Made by a program: the position numbers and the translations under genes. Positions 13,609 through 25,300 of a DNA stretch of 64,000 bases are shown piece after piece. The notes beneath the pieces were generated by a model. The model made no database searches and was not told where the DNA came from. It saw nothing but the letters and a program-made list of their open reading frames with translations. This stretch comes from Rotaria macrura (lineage: Eukaryota > Rotifera > Eurotatoria > Philodinida > Philodinidae), in contig OENT01000109.1 of NCBI GenBank assembly GCA_900239685.1, forward strand, positions 1-64,000, given 5' to 3'. Numbering within the stretch: position 1 is the stretch's first letter; the number at the start of each line of letters is the position of its first letter.

Positions 13609-15200
13609 TCTCAAAATACTGCTGATCACTCAGCTTATTTTCAAGATATCAATATGTTTTTTACATCGTTCGATTCAGCAGACATTTTTCACTTCAAATA
13701 AATAAAAGTATACTTTACCATGTAAGATAACCTAGAAGAAAAATTGTGTTTTTGGACGAAGAAGAATTAATTAGATTTAGTAACATCGACTGTGCTCTCG
13801 TTTCTGCTCTTTTTTCACTGATTATTCTTTGCATTTCTTCATTTTATTGGTTTGTCATCGTAAAGTTTAAAGATAAAACTTAAGTCTCACTCATATGCTA
13901 TCAAATAATTATCATCATACTTTTCATTAAATAACAGAAACTGCACGTTTCTTTCTCAGACATTATTATTTTTCGGAGCTTTCCTTTCGATAATTTATTT
14001 TTTCAAGGTTTTCATTTCGAATGTATGTGATGTCGACATGAGTATTTTTCAAATTTTAATTTATCGATATTTTGTCTTTCAAAATTTTTCTTTTCGAGAA
14101 CTTATTTTTAAGTTATACAAACACCATATCTCATATCAGATGTACCATTTTTGTCAGTGGAATCTTTTCGAAGTTTTCTTTTCACTGAACTAGAGCATTT
14201 AACGCGAAGAAACGATTATCTTGCGCAATATTGTCCCATTTTCTTCCTACTGAAGTAATGATGATCTAAGTTCGAATAAATGTCCTTGTATATTTTTACC
14301 ATTATCTAAACGTACATGTCAAGTCACATAAATGTCTTACCAAGGATAATGAAGCCTTGAATCAATAAAGTATCCTACGTAGGAGATTGCTTGCAGAACG
14401 AAGAAGAAATATTTTTCGTTAATTCCTTTTATTACACGACGAACATCATGTGACACGTTGAAAAGAAATCACTTGGTCTCAATACGAGTACTCAACGTGG
14501 AAGTCGAAAACTTCTTCAGAATGCCTGAATCTCGAATGAATCGCTATCGAAAGAAAGAAAGCGAAAGGTAAAATCTGGAATAGTGACAGGTTGAAAACAA
14601 ATTACAAAAAAACATATAGACAAAAGAACAAGTTTCAAAAGAGTACTTTCTAAAAATACAGAAGTTAGTGAAAATGCGATTTCCAACAAAATAAAGCGTC
14701 GGATTTGGCAACATCACGTTCCAAAGCGAAAGTCTCAAATTCTTTCTCTAATTTAGGATCATGTGCACTAGTATAAAATAGATACTGCTATAACCGCTCT
14801 ACTTTCTTTTTTTCTGTGGATTTCTACATGTTATTGATACTTTACCATAAAAATTCAAAGTAACACTGGAATTTTACTCATAAATTTACGTTATCATACA
14901 CTTACGATGATATCTACATGAATTTCAAAAAGTCAGCAATCTGACATTCCTATTTTCGACGTTTTAATTTCTCGATGCGTGTCTTTCGAGGTTTTCACTT
15001 TGTGTGCATGCAGGTCATTGCAACGGACCGATATTTGGACACTATTTCCCCACTGAAATGTATCTGTTAAGTCAGTTTAATCGTTTTGAAGTTTTCGTTT
15101 CACTCAATTCGAACACTTAGTGGAAAGAAAAGATTTTCGTGCGCAAGATTTTTCTATTTTCTCTCTAACGAAATAATGATGACTTGAATTGGAAGAAATG
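13609..15200. repeat. Diverged long-unit repeat, block 2 (duplicate of block 1)
   Basis: The same ordered blocks as at 7,873-10,330 recur. The opening block is at 13,609, the CTCACTCAT block at about 13,880, the TCTTTTCGAAGTTTTC block at about 14,160, the AGAACGAAGAAGAAATATTT block at about 14,395, and a second unit starts at about 14,867. From the opening block to the first CTCACTCAT block is 271 bp here and 270 bp in block 1. So the whole two-unit array was copied, not just single units. Later spacings differ by up to about 100 bp, showing indels since the duplication. Confidence 0.6.
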
Positions 15201-15289
15201 TTACCTGCGCTTAATCCAAGCTTCTAATTAACATTTTTGTTTGCATGTCCGTCCACTGAGAAATAATCAACAGAGTCTTGCATCCTCTA

Positions 15290-15526
15290 CACTGTAAAAA
15301 ATAAAGGTTTATGAAAGTGCAACGGGACACAAACCCTTTTTTCCGTTTTTGAAATATCTGAAAAACCCTTTTTCGAAATCACAAACGTAAAAACCGTTTA
15401 TTATCTTCGTCATATACGGAAAAAAAAGTTTGTGTCCCGTTGCACTTTCATAAACCCTTTTTCTGTTTAATACACTATCAAAAACGTTTTTTTTTGTTGA
15501 TTATTCTACGGATTGTTTTTACAGTG
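15290..15526. mobile_element. TA-flanked palindromic MITE-like element A
   Basis: The element opens CACTGTAAAAAATAAAGG and ends in the inverted CACTGTAAAAA, with TA on both outer sides (15,288-15,289 and 15,527-15,528). An inner arm around GTGCAACGGGACACAAACCC is repeated in inverted form at about 15,427-15,470. It has no coding capacity. The TA target dinucleotide and short CACTG ends fit a non-autonomous Tc1/mariner-like element; a CACTA/Chapaev-type origin is the alternative because of the CACTG end. It shares termini with the elements at 16,965 and 24,025. Confidence 0.6.
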
Positions 15527-15704
15527 TACCATCTAGTTCATGTTCTAAATGCATCTAATGATCGGCCGATTGTTTTAAGAAATGATACAGATATTGAAAA
15601 ACTTTTCTACTTATATTTTGCTTCTTTTACTTTCCATTATTGATCAGTTTAAACGAATTAGTAGCACAGTTTAATGCAAACGAAGTGGGTTGTTTAGAGT
15701 TTTT

Positions 15705-16190
15705 CAGACTAGTCTAGACTAAAATAGGGGATGCACACTTTCAAATAGGACTAGCCATGACGCGTGCAAACGACGCTTCGGACTAGTCCTGAATACTGTT
15801 AAGGACGTTCCAGACTAATCGAAGTCGTTTGACATCGATGGATTTCCAATTGTCTAGTGGATGAACGGGAGCCAATCTTTTGATTAGACTATATAAACTG
15901 ACGTCCGTCTATCTCAGTATCCTAGTCTCCAGTCAGGATGGCCGTCATGTTTTAAAACCTGTCGGGTGACATGTTCAAATCCACCTTTCATCGGCTGTTT
16001 TTAGTCTTTTGATTAGTCTGGACGGTGTCAAATGACAAAATGGACTAGATATGACTGGGTTCGAAGACATTCTGGTCTAGTCAAGACGTGTTTCAAGGAC
16101 ATTTGCCCAATCGGTGACTAGTCCTGACCGATGTACAAGACGTTTCAGACCAGACCTGACGGGTTTCGCGGACATTTTGGACTAGACATG
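15705..16190. repeat. Degenerate repeat patch rich in CTAGTC/GACTAG
   Basis: About ten copies or near copies of GGACTAGTCC, GGTCTAGTC, GACTAATC and GGACTAGAC occur within 490 bp. They are mixed with GACATTTTGG- and AAGACGTTTC-like words, at spacings of very roughly 35-50 bp in the last part. No reading frame explains it. It looks like a decayed minisatellite or a tandemly repeated binding-site cluster. Confidence 0.5.
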
Positions 16191-16964
16191 TCGGCAGTCT
16201 TCCTTTATCTTTTGCTTACTTGGGTTCGCATCTAATTCTGCTCCAAGAAGCATGTAAAAACCCACACAGTGAAAACTATGAATATGATTTTCAGTAATAG
16301 TATAAATATAAACATCGCAGAAATATGTTAACGACAAGTTTTATTTTAATAATGGCGTTTTCTATCGTAGGCGATCATTTTAATTTGATTATCAAAGTTT
16401 CATGTGTTATACAAATACAGGCAAAAAAAACAGGACAAGAGAAAAGAGAACTATATATTATCATGAAAACTATCGTTTAATCCATATCATTGTGAATAAC
16501 CATGACATCATTAATAAGATAACTTTGACGACACAAACGATATAACTGTATGCGTCGACTTGATTGATTGAACTAACTTAGTATAATAACCTCATAGATA
16601 ATTAAAAGATTCTTACATTTATTCTTCAAATATTTTATTATCTTAATGAAATCTCATGCAATGTTACTTTCACATTTTTGATGGTGTGAGTGTGAATGTG
16701 AAGATTCGTGTCGCACTATTCACAACCTACATGCGGGCATATACATTCGTATTCACACATTGCCTCCGTATCTCATAGTATCACTGTTCGAAATTCGACC
16801 GTTATAGTGGTTTTTGAGTTGATAAAAGTTGTGAGTCTATTGTTCATTCTCAATTATTGCGAAAAGAATCCGTGATCTCAATGGGCATCTATTCAATTTC
16901 TCAGCTGCTTTTGAACACTGTCTTGTATAGTTCACTCTCCGCTCAATTATCTCCCTCTAGAGTA

Positions 16965-17383
16965 CACTGTAAAAAATAATCGTAGAATAATAAACCCTAT
17001 GAAAAGGGTTTATGCCAGTCCTAAACCCTTCACCGTATATTAATAAACCCTTTTAGCGTTTATTAATGTTTCCTAAACCCTTTAAGGGTTTCGGAGGAGC
17101 TCAAATGCGGAAAAAAGGGTTTATTATACGTTGCACTTTAATAAACCCCTAAGGGTTTATTATGCCTCCTAAACCCTTTTCAAGCTCATAAACCCTTAGG
17201 GGTTTATTAAAGTGCAACGTATAATAAACCCTTTTTTCCGTATTTGAGCTCCTCCGAAACCCTTAAAGGGTTTAGGAAACATTAATAAACGCTAAAAGGG
17301 TTTATTAATATACGGTGAAGGGTTTAGAACTGGCATAAACCCTTTTCATAGGGTTTATTATTCTACGATTATTTTTTACAGTG
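16965..17383. mobile_element. TA-flanked near-perfect palindrome, element B
   Basis: A 419-bp near-perfect palindrome. Both ends read CACTGTAAAAAATAATCG inward and are flanked by TA (16,963-16,964 and 17,384-17,385). The arms are built from many copies of AGGGTTTA and its complement, spaced by unrelated words. The right end of element A carries the same continuation (CGTAGAATAAT), so the two are one family. There is no coding capacity, and the transcript would fold into a long hairpin. Confidence 0.7.
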
Positions 17384-17389
17384 TAGACA

Positions 17390-18610
17390 AAAGAAATCAT
17401 TCAAATTTGCAAGTCTTTATTGTTCATATTCTTATAGTTATGCTGCTGCTTTTAAAAATGCATATAAAATACATTAGGACTTTGTTCATCAAAATATTGC
17501 TTAAAATCATCATAGTGATCATATTATGAAACATTTTCTTTGAACTTATACGTGTGATAGGTATCGCACTGCTTCCATATTTCCATTTTCTATTTCTTTC
17601 TAAGTAGCAATTAATGAACATTCTCTGAACACAAGGTGATAACATTATGTTTGATTCATCGAGAGACATACTAGGAAAGCCATCCTGCCGTTGAACTTAA
17701 TCAATACGGATAACGGAACTAAAATGAACAGAAAGATGATGAGTGATAATGAGTCGGACATTTCACATTGCATGGTCGGACTGTTTATCAAGATATTTGT
17801 CTTAGATAGAATTAGAGCACAGTATAGGATACTAGTGAGATGTCGTTAAATTAATTTCAAATATTTGAAAAAATATATGAAATTGATAACAGGCCATTTC
17901 AGAAGCGATGCTAGTCGATTCATCAAATCTTAGCCAAAATTAATTCGTTTAGGCTTGAAATTTGACTGTATTCCTTCAACAGTTATCTCTAAAAAATGGG
18001 GTCTCCTTCCTCAGAATCTACAGTTATCGATTGAGCACAATTGACCGTGACAATCTTGCAGTGACTTGTAGGTACACATTTAAATTACTATTGATCTGTT
18101 ATTAAACTATGAAACACGTTTTGAAAGATCCTACAATCAACTCCATTTCTCATGGTAAATACGAATATGGTATTTGGTTCCGTATTCGATAGTAATTAGG
18201 TTAGTCAAAGACAAAGGAAAATTTTTTAAATATATGAGAAAAACCATTTTACTGAAAATATGTGAACAGTGAGTACATTGCTTTCAAAACGTGTATAGAA
18301 AATATCATTCACTTTTCATTTTACTTACATATGAAAAGATACAGTTTTTGACGGTCTATCAGAGTCTGTCATTATTTTTCTGGAAAAAGTTACTTATAAG
18401 GTTCTTTTGACCTCAAGACTAAACTAGAGTACCATTCACTGAATGGCATTCAGTGCTATCCACTGGTTGAAATGTCGACTGACTGCAGACACGACGTTCA
18501 TTTTAAGCTAGCCTATAGATCTTACAAGTGTTGCAGAAGTTACGGAACCCAAATGGTTCCTCTGACAGTTACACAGTCAGAACCTTTCCTGTGAAAACAT
18601 TTCAAAATCC
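17390..18610. other. Spacer, nothing recognised
   Basis: No gene, RNA or clear repeat seen. A minus-strand frame at 17,424-17,669 has no motif and is probably chance. Confidence 0.4.
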
Positions 18611-18617
18611 GCGAGAA

Positions 18618-19169
18618 GAAAAATATTCGGTATCAAAAAGACCTTTCAGTTAAGCTGAAAACGAAACAGTAAAGACTTTGCAGCAAACCAAATTAGAGCT
18701 CGTCTCGAACCTGGAGTTAGGGTCCTGAACGGGAACAGAAAACGGTTTCTGTTTTTGGTGAAAGAACTTTGCATCTTTCCATCGTTTCCAGTGCTAAAAG
18801 TGTTTTTGGTAGTAAGTTTCTTACAGAAAAGTTTACTCTTCTAGGTCATTTACTTAGAAATTTCAAATAGTTCTTCACTGGCCGATCATTTAGTCGACAA
18901 AACATTCAAGAAAATTTTTTCTCGCTTTCCTCGAAATGTTGTTCCGGAAATTTTTGTTATCTCAACGATCTGGCAGTGAAGAAGTATTCTCAAGTTTTAA
19001 GTATATGACCTAGAAGAGTAAACTTTTCTGTAAGAAACTTACTACTAAAAACGCTTTTAGCACTGGAAACGATTGAAAGATGAAAAGTTTTTTCACTGGA
19101 AACAGAAACGGTTTTCTGTTCGCGTGCAGAACCCTAAAGGGATTTTTCTGTCTTTTTGATACTGATTCG
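18618..19169. repeat. Foldback inverted repeat
   Basis: A left arm at about 18,720-18,855 (with CTAAAAGTGTTTTTGGTAG and CAGAAAAGTTTACTCTTCTA) matches the reverse complement of 19,005-19,135 with mismatches. The outer words GGTATCAAAAAGAC (about 18,630) and TCTTTTTGATACTG (about 19,151) also pair. The spacer is about 150 bp. It has no open frame. This is a foldback or MITE-type element older than elements B and C, judged by arm divergence. Confidence 0.55.
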
Positions 19170-19199
19170 TCTTTTCAGTCCTCTAGATGTTAAAATGGT

Positions 19200-20430
19200 T
19201 TCATAATAAACGTTCCTACGAGATATCCATGAGAAAAACCATTTTAGGTTTCGTAGCTTCTGTGGCATTCAGAAAGGTTTGCCATAGTGTACCTATTTTT
19301 CTTAAAGAGCACGACTGTGTACGACATCTGGTATTTAAAAAATTCGTCTGGCAAGCAAGAGATAATGAATCTGAACCAGCAGATCCCATATAAGGAGAGC
19401 ATTAGCTGTTAATTACTGTTTTCCATGTATCTTATATCTCTCGACTGATGCCGAATTTCGAAAAACGGATTTCAGATGTGCACTAGTCGTGTTCTCAGGA
19501 CCCTGCCAAGCTTTTTTCCACTGAAAATGATATTCAAATACTGAGAACGATTGTCTGGCTTAAATCGTAACTCGTGCGTCGAGAAGGAGAAGATTGAGGA
19601 AGAAGAAGAATTTGCCATGGCAACTAACCTATGTGAATACAATAAGTTGACTTCTACACTTCGTGCAGTCAGCCAACTTATGAATTCATCAAAGAAGAAG
19701 TACCATGGATTTTTTGTATTTTGATTTGTATTTTAGCAATAAATTTGAACTAGCACGGTTTCATACACGAATTTTCAGAGTAAATTCTCTGCTATCGAAT
19801 GGCATATAAGATATGAAGATTCAATTCAATTTGGTTTAAAAAATGAGATTCACAAAAAAAAACACTCAGAAAAAGTACCCCACTTCGATAGATTCAACGG
19901 GAGTGATGCTTGTGAACGTATTATATGCTCACAACGGATCAACATTTGGATCCTCATACTTTGGACTTTCTTTCTTCGCACTATGAACTTTCAAACTAAA
20001 TATGAAAAATTAAACTCTACAATTTTTCTCCGGTCATCTTGGTCTATGGTCTTTCAAAACCTCTCTGAACTAGTGCTGCTAATGATGGATTTGATTTCTT
20101 TTAGTGTTCGTGTCAGCGTTATTTCACTAACAAATGGTAACTCTGTTATAGTTGACAGAAAATTCCATGAGGGGAATGGTTAATCAACACTGAGACATTA
20201 ATCTAGAAAAAATTTTCGAAACTGTTAATTATTTAAAAGTAACTGTTGAATTTTTGAAAGAACGTATTGAAATTCGAATAATTCACGATTTATAATTATA
20301 ACCGTCAAGTATATCCCCAAATCTAATGAGCGATACCCATCTCAGTCAATAGTATGGTGATATTTATGATTTTCAATCGATTGTTGTCGATTTCAACACA
20401 GAAAATGCAAAAGCAAGGAAGCACCGTTCT
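19200..20430. other. Spacer, nothing recognised
   Basis: No supported gene. Short frames such as 19,187-19,393 and 19,983-20,183 on the plus strand carry no motif and have no splice-linked partners. Confidence 0.35.
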
Positions 20431-20657
20431 ACTTTATAATCGCCACAGACATTTCAGAACAACTGGAGATTCAAAAGTGTATTTTGCGAAACCAACATCA
20501 TTTACTATGTACACCACTCCAGCAATTGGTGGAGGCTCAACGCGGATGTTTTTAGAATTAAAAATCCTTACATGAAAATTGAATTGGATTGCATTCTCTA
20601 AAAAGTAATATTCAGCAGCAAAACGAACTTCACTTTTAGGCACTCTCATATACAGTA

Positions 20658-21898
20658 CTCCACAAAAGTCTCCGGCCCCCACTAACTCTTTCATAGAAAA
20701 AAAAGATCGAACATTTTAATATATTATTAAAGTTTATTTTATGCTCTGATCATCAATACAGAATGAAGTCTCCTTTGTTATTAATAACGTCAGAAATACG
20801 ATTTTTCATACCTAGTAGAGGATTGGTTATTAGATCTTCTTGAGAGGCTTTCCATTCTTTTTTATCGCCGAAACTAATGACTTGTAGGGTCGAAGATTTT
20901 TTCTTGGCAAATTCATTTTGAGAATCTTCCAAACGTTTTCGATCGGATTCAGGTCTGGCGGCATTGATGATCAATCAATTCGTTAGACTCTTTTCTGAGA
21001 TCTCAATTGTTTTGCAAGTTGAGACATATGCTTTGGACCATTATCTACTTGTAACTCCCAGTTAGTTGAACTCCGTCCAAAGTGGTCCCTGGCAGTCAGC
21101 AATAGATAACGCTTATATAGTTCCTATAAAGCAAGTCAGCTTTGAGATTTTCACGGAAACAGTAAATATGACCAAAGCTGTTATATGAAAAACGTACCAA
21201 AATTTTGACCTTCAGTGGATACTTTACTGTTCAAAAAACTTTTCTCTTTCCTGGTAAATTCCAGGCACACCGTTTGAGCTAGTTTAGACGTATAGTGGTC
21301 TCATCCGAAAAAAATATTCAATTCCAATCAATATCACGTGTAGCTTGAGCCCATTTAAAACGTTTCTGTCGATGTTTTTCTGTTAAAAGTAGTTTTGATA
21401 TTGGCAGACTAAACTTAGCCCCATATTATTTCAACCGGCGTTGAATTGTCTCCTGAATCGTGTCCACATTTTTTCGCTTCAGGACACATTGAATGTCACG
21501 TGTTGTGGCAATATTGTCAGTGCTGGCAAGGTCACTGATTCGTTGGTCAGTTTTTTCCGTTGTACCACGAGGTCGTCTAGTGCGCTTCGAGTCACTTAGA
21601 TCTTTAGATTCTTTCCACCTGTTGAGCCAGTATTGTACAGAACTCTTTGCACAATTGATTGCTTTTGCTACAGCCTTCACACCAAGCTTTGGTCCCATCG
21701 GATGATGAGACAAAAAGACAATTTCGTACCTTTGATCCAATGAAAGTGACATAAGCTACTATTTATGTATGGAACAGCCTTTGCAATTTGAATCAATGTA
21801 TATGAGCAGGAGGCTGTACTAGTTGTCTATATATAGCGATAGAACAGAAATTCAAGAAAATTCAAGAATTTTCTAGGGGGCCGGAGACTTTTGTGGAG
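20658..21898 (-). mobile_element. Tc1/mariner-family DNA transposon, decayed
   Basis: A 1,241-bp element with perfect 23-bp inverted ends (CTCCACAAAAGTCTCCGGCC at the left, its complement at the right), flanked by TA on each side (20,656-20,657 and 21,899-21,900), the hallmark of Tc1/mariner insertion. It contains a minus-strand transposase relic. The perfect ends suggest a fairly recent insertion, while the body carries several stops, so it was probably mobilised in trans or has decayed since. The surrounding minus-strand sequence stays open if the element is removed (see findings). Confidence 0.85.
20829..21752 (-). pseudogene. Tc1-type transposase, broken
   Basis: The first 108 codons (21,426-21,752) encode a helix-turn-helix DNA-binding region with GPKLGVKAVAKAINCAKSSV and a basic linker (SKRTRRPRGTT), typical of the Tc1 N-terminus. 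Downstream pieces show the DDE catalytic landmarks: FSDET (first Asp, about 21,305), VDNGPKH (second Asp, about 21,040) and PPDLNPIENVW (final acidic residue, about 20,945). In-frame stops interrupt the middle (after RRLK near 21,426, then near 21,325 and 21,280), and at least one frame change precedes PPDLNPIE. It cannot make an active transposase. Family assignment is secure from the last motif and the TA-flanked ends. Confidence 0.85.
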
Positions 21899-22059
21899 TA
21901 AAGTAGATCGCTTCGTTTTTCTGTGCTTCTCAAGACAAAATACTTCCTTCGCACTCATTTCCGTTATGAAAATTAGCAGGGAATTTAGCAGTGGATTCAA
22001 TCACTTGGAAAATCTTGTGATTTTTCTACGTTTTTTAGCAATACAACGTGGAGTTTGAA

Positions 22060-22280
22060 TGCACTCAGACACAATAACGGTACCGCAGCTTTACAACAAC
22101 GTTGCACCAACCATGAACACTCGTATTCACACTCAAAACCCAGTCACACTGATGCTCACAACCTCAAAAATGCCATTCTCATTCCCATTCCCAGAACCAC
22201 AGCCACTTTCACAACGCACCTAATCCCATAACCACACACAGATAAAACCACTACTACGCTCACATCGACACTTCCAATTT
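22060..22280. repeat. C/A-rich degenerate tract
   Basis: The plus strand is rich in CAC, ACAC and CCA words (CACTCGTATTCACACTC, CCAGAACCACAGCCAC, AACCACACACAGATAAAACC) with few G. It resembles the C/A-rich halves near 54,990 and 55,310. It has no coding signal and lies just downstream of the sulfotransferase stop. Confidence 0.35.
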
Positions 22281-22330
22281 TGATATGTAGTAAAACTAAT
22301 AAGAGACATTAATAGATAAGTGGTAGATGT

Positions 22331-25300
22331 TCATGTAGAAACATCATGATGACAAAATATGGTTCGATTTTCACTCACATAGTCTTCCAATTCATAGCCG
22401 AACAGTTTGAAATCCATGCGATATATTTTTTTCAAACGACAGATAAGCCAATCTGGTAAGCTTTTATACAACGCTTGATATTGTTTCTTTGTTCGACCAG
22501 TTGAATAACGTTTTTTTAAATGCCAACCAGTTGATGTAACATTAATGCGTGACATAAAAATGGCTAGATCTGCTTCCATCGTTTCGTACTTTCCAATGAA
22601 GTTATATTTCAGTTCACATACTCGGCAGAATCTTGAATACGGTTTCCAATGAATATCCCTCGGCACTGCATCAGACGTAATGTACTGGAGAAAATGTTTG
22701 AAGGAGAGCATGGATTTGTTGCAAACTTCATCGTTTATTTGTGATATCTTCTCTTTGGATTCATTGACAGCTGCATTTGCTGATTTAATGTAGAATGAAC
22801 GAAATTTTAGACAAATTTTTCGGCGCATATTGAAATATCTTAAAAAGTTTAAACCTGTGGGTTGTACGATTTTTTCGATATAAGCTGATGCCAAACGTTC
22901 AAATGGATGGCGAACAAACATCATACGAGTGAAACTGTCTGATAGAAGAACGGAAACATTTGGAAGAGAATGGATACGAAGTGAAGGGAAGGTTTGAAAA
23001 TTCTGCATTAACCACATTTCGTGTGGCATTTTATCAGATGTATTTTTTAGACTTGATGCAAACAAGGAAAGGATAGATACATAGTGATTGATAGATTCCC
23101 CATGAAGATTCTAAAAATAAAAAGCCTGAAGGTTGATTCAAAATATTAGTAGTAACATTTCGTCTAGTGAACAAATTTCAACAGCAGACACAATTCTCAT
23201 CCCAAATCGCGAAGGGCGTCATTCACGAGCAAGTAATGATACAGGGATAGAACAATGGGAATGGAATGTCCCTCGCCTTCCACTTTGATTTTACAATTAA
23301 TTCAACCTTTTGTTTCCATCACAGCATATTTTCAACAGAGTTTTCATCGAACACTTTTCTGACAGATTTCGTCTGCTTTTTAAAATCGAATTTCAGCTGA
23401 TATCTATCACTCATTTTGTCTGATACAAAGAGGTAACACCTGGAACCAACTTATGCGACTCATAAATAAATATATGCAAAAATGTAGAGATCCTTCTTTT
23501 TTTATCATAATTTCCCACAGATCTACGCTAGATTAGATGGGAAAATTTTATCCAATTTTGATGGCCTCCACTTTACAGTTTTAAAAATCGTTAAGCATAC
23601 ATAGCATTATACCGAATTTGCTACATGGGAAGCTGCAACTCTTCACTCCATGATCGAAACTTGTATCAAGACAAAGTACATTGAAATAGAAAAATTGCTC
23701 CCAATGAATATTAACTGAGTGGCGAGTTTAATTATTCAATTAATGGTAATGAAGACGCCTTACATCCTGTCAAAGAGTAAGATCCGTGATTGATATATCT
23801 TGATAGAGATATCTTAGATTACACTGATGATGCTTTTCCTTCATGTCTAACATGAAAACTGATTTATGCAATCATTAAATTCAATTTCCAAGTAAATCTG
23901 TACAAGGGCACAATTTAGAAACATGTTTGTTCAGTGAATTCAGATATTCTTTGATTTTATGATTTAGGTGACATATCCACTGGGATTGTTACTATCAACT
24001 ATCAATACAGGTAGAGTGAAGCTACACTGAAAACAATAATGGTGCGATACGAAACCCAAAAGAGAACTGTGCACGAAAAAAAGGTTTCGTACATACTACG
24101 GAACCTAAAAAGATTTCGATTTCGTTGCAATTATCTGAACCATTTTGGGTTCGGTACAGACCGGTAAGAAAAACTTGAAAGAGTGTCCTGAGTCAATGNN
24201 NNNNNNNNNNNNNNNNNNNNNNNNNNNNNNNNNNNNNNNNNNNNNNNNNNNNNNNNNNCATTGACTCAGGACACTCTTTCAAGTTTTTCTTACCGGTCTG
24301 TACCGAACCCAAAATGGTTCAGATAATTGCAACGAAATCGAAATCTTTTTAGGTTCCGTAGTATGTACGAAACCTTTTTTTCGTGCACAGTTCTCTTTTG
24401 GGTTTCGTATCGCACCATTATTGTTTTCTGTGTAGGGGTGAGAAGCTACCGTTACGTTACCACGTAACGATAACGGAAAAGTTACCAGTTACTTTTTCCG
24501 AGTAACTGCTTAAAATGTTGATTTATGCCTTCCTTGCATCGAATATTGCCAATAGATCACTTAATAAAGTTACTAAGTAACTCCAAAAATCAAAAATTAA
24601 TCTTTTGACAATATTCGACCAGGGTAAGTCATAGTTTGCCGTGTTACGAAGTTACCCGAAAAAGTAATTGGTAACTTTCTGTTAACGTTACCTGGTAACA
24701 TAACGGGTCGGTAACGGCATCTTCCTACCCCTAATCAATACAAAGGATACTATGCCAATGTACCTAACATTAATCCTGGTTGTTTCGTGAACAATCACGG
24801 AAGTAACTGTTCGTAAACTGTCAACTTTTCATTGGAATCCTTTCGCCAATGACTGGATTTTCCGTCTCTGGGTATGTCAAGTTAAGTGAAGATCTTCTTC
24901 AGGATTTTTTCCATTTTCTGTCTAGATTTTCACATTATAAATACAAAATCCTACCAGGATCTATAGCCGATCTTATTTTTGATCTCCATAGTAGTCATGA
25001 AAAGGTTGCTCTAGAGATTTTATCTTTTATCAATGAAGATCTGATTTTAATCAGGAAGCGTTTGTCTAGTCAGTAAGTTTAGCTGGGATTGGCAGAAAAA
25101 GCATAAAAGGAAAACGTAGAATGAATAAATGTAGAAAAAACAGAAGGAATACGCCGAAGAGACAAATGTAGAAGAGGAAAAGAAAGAAATCCTAAACGTT
25201 GAATGAAAACAATAGAAAAAGGAAAACGTCGAAAAGTTTAAGTCATCTTAGGTGAATCGTACTTTAACCGTTTCAAATTATTTGTTTGTTATTTTCACTA

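Noticed and set aside
16965-17383. Telomeric repeat array suggested by AGGGTTTA words
   Set aside because: The words are not in tandem and are arranged as a palindrome between transposon-like ends. I recall G/T-rich TGTGGG-type repeats for bdelloid telomeres, which these are not.
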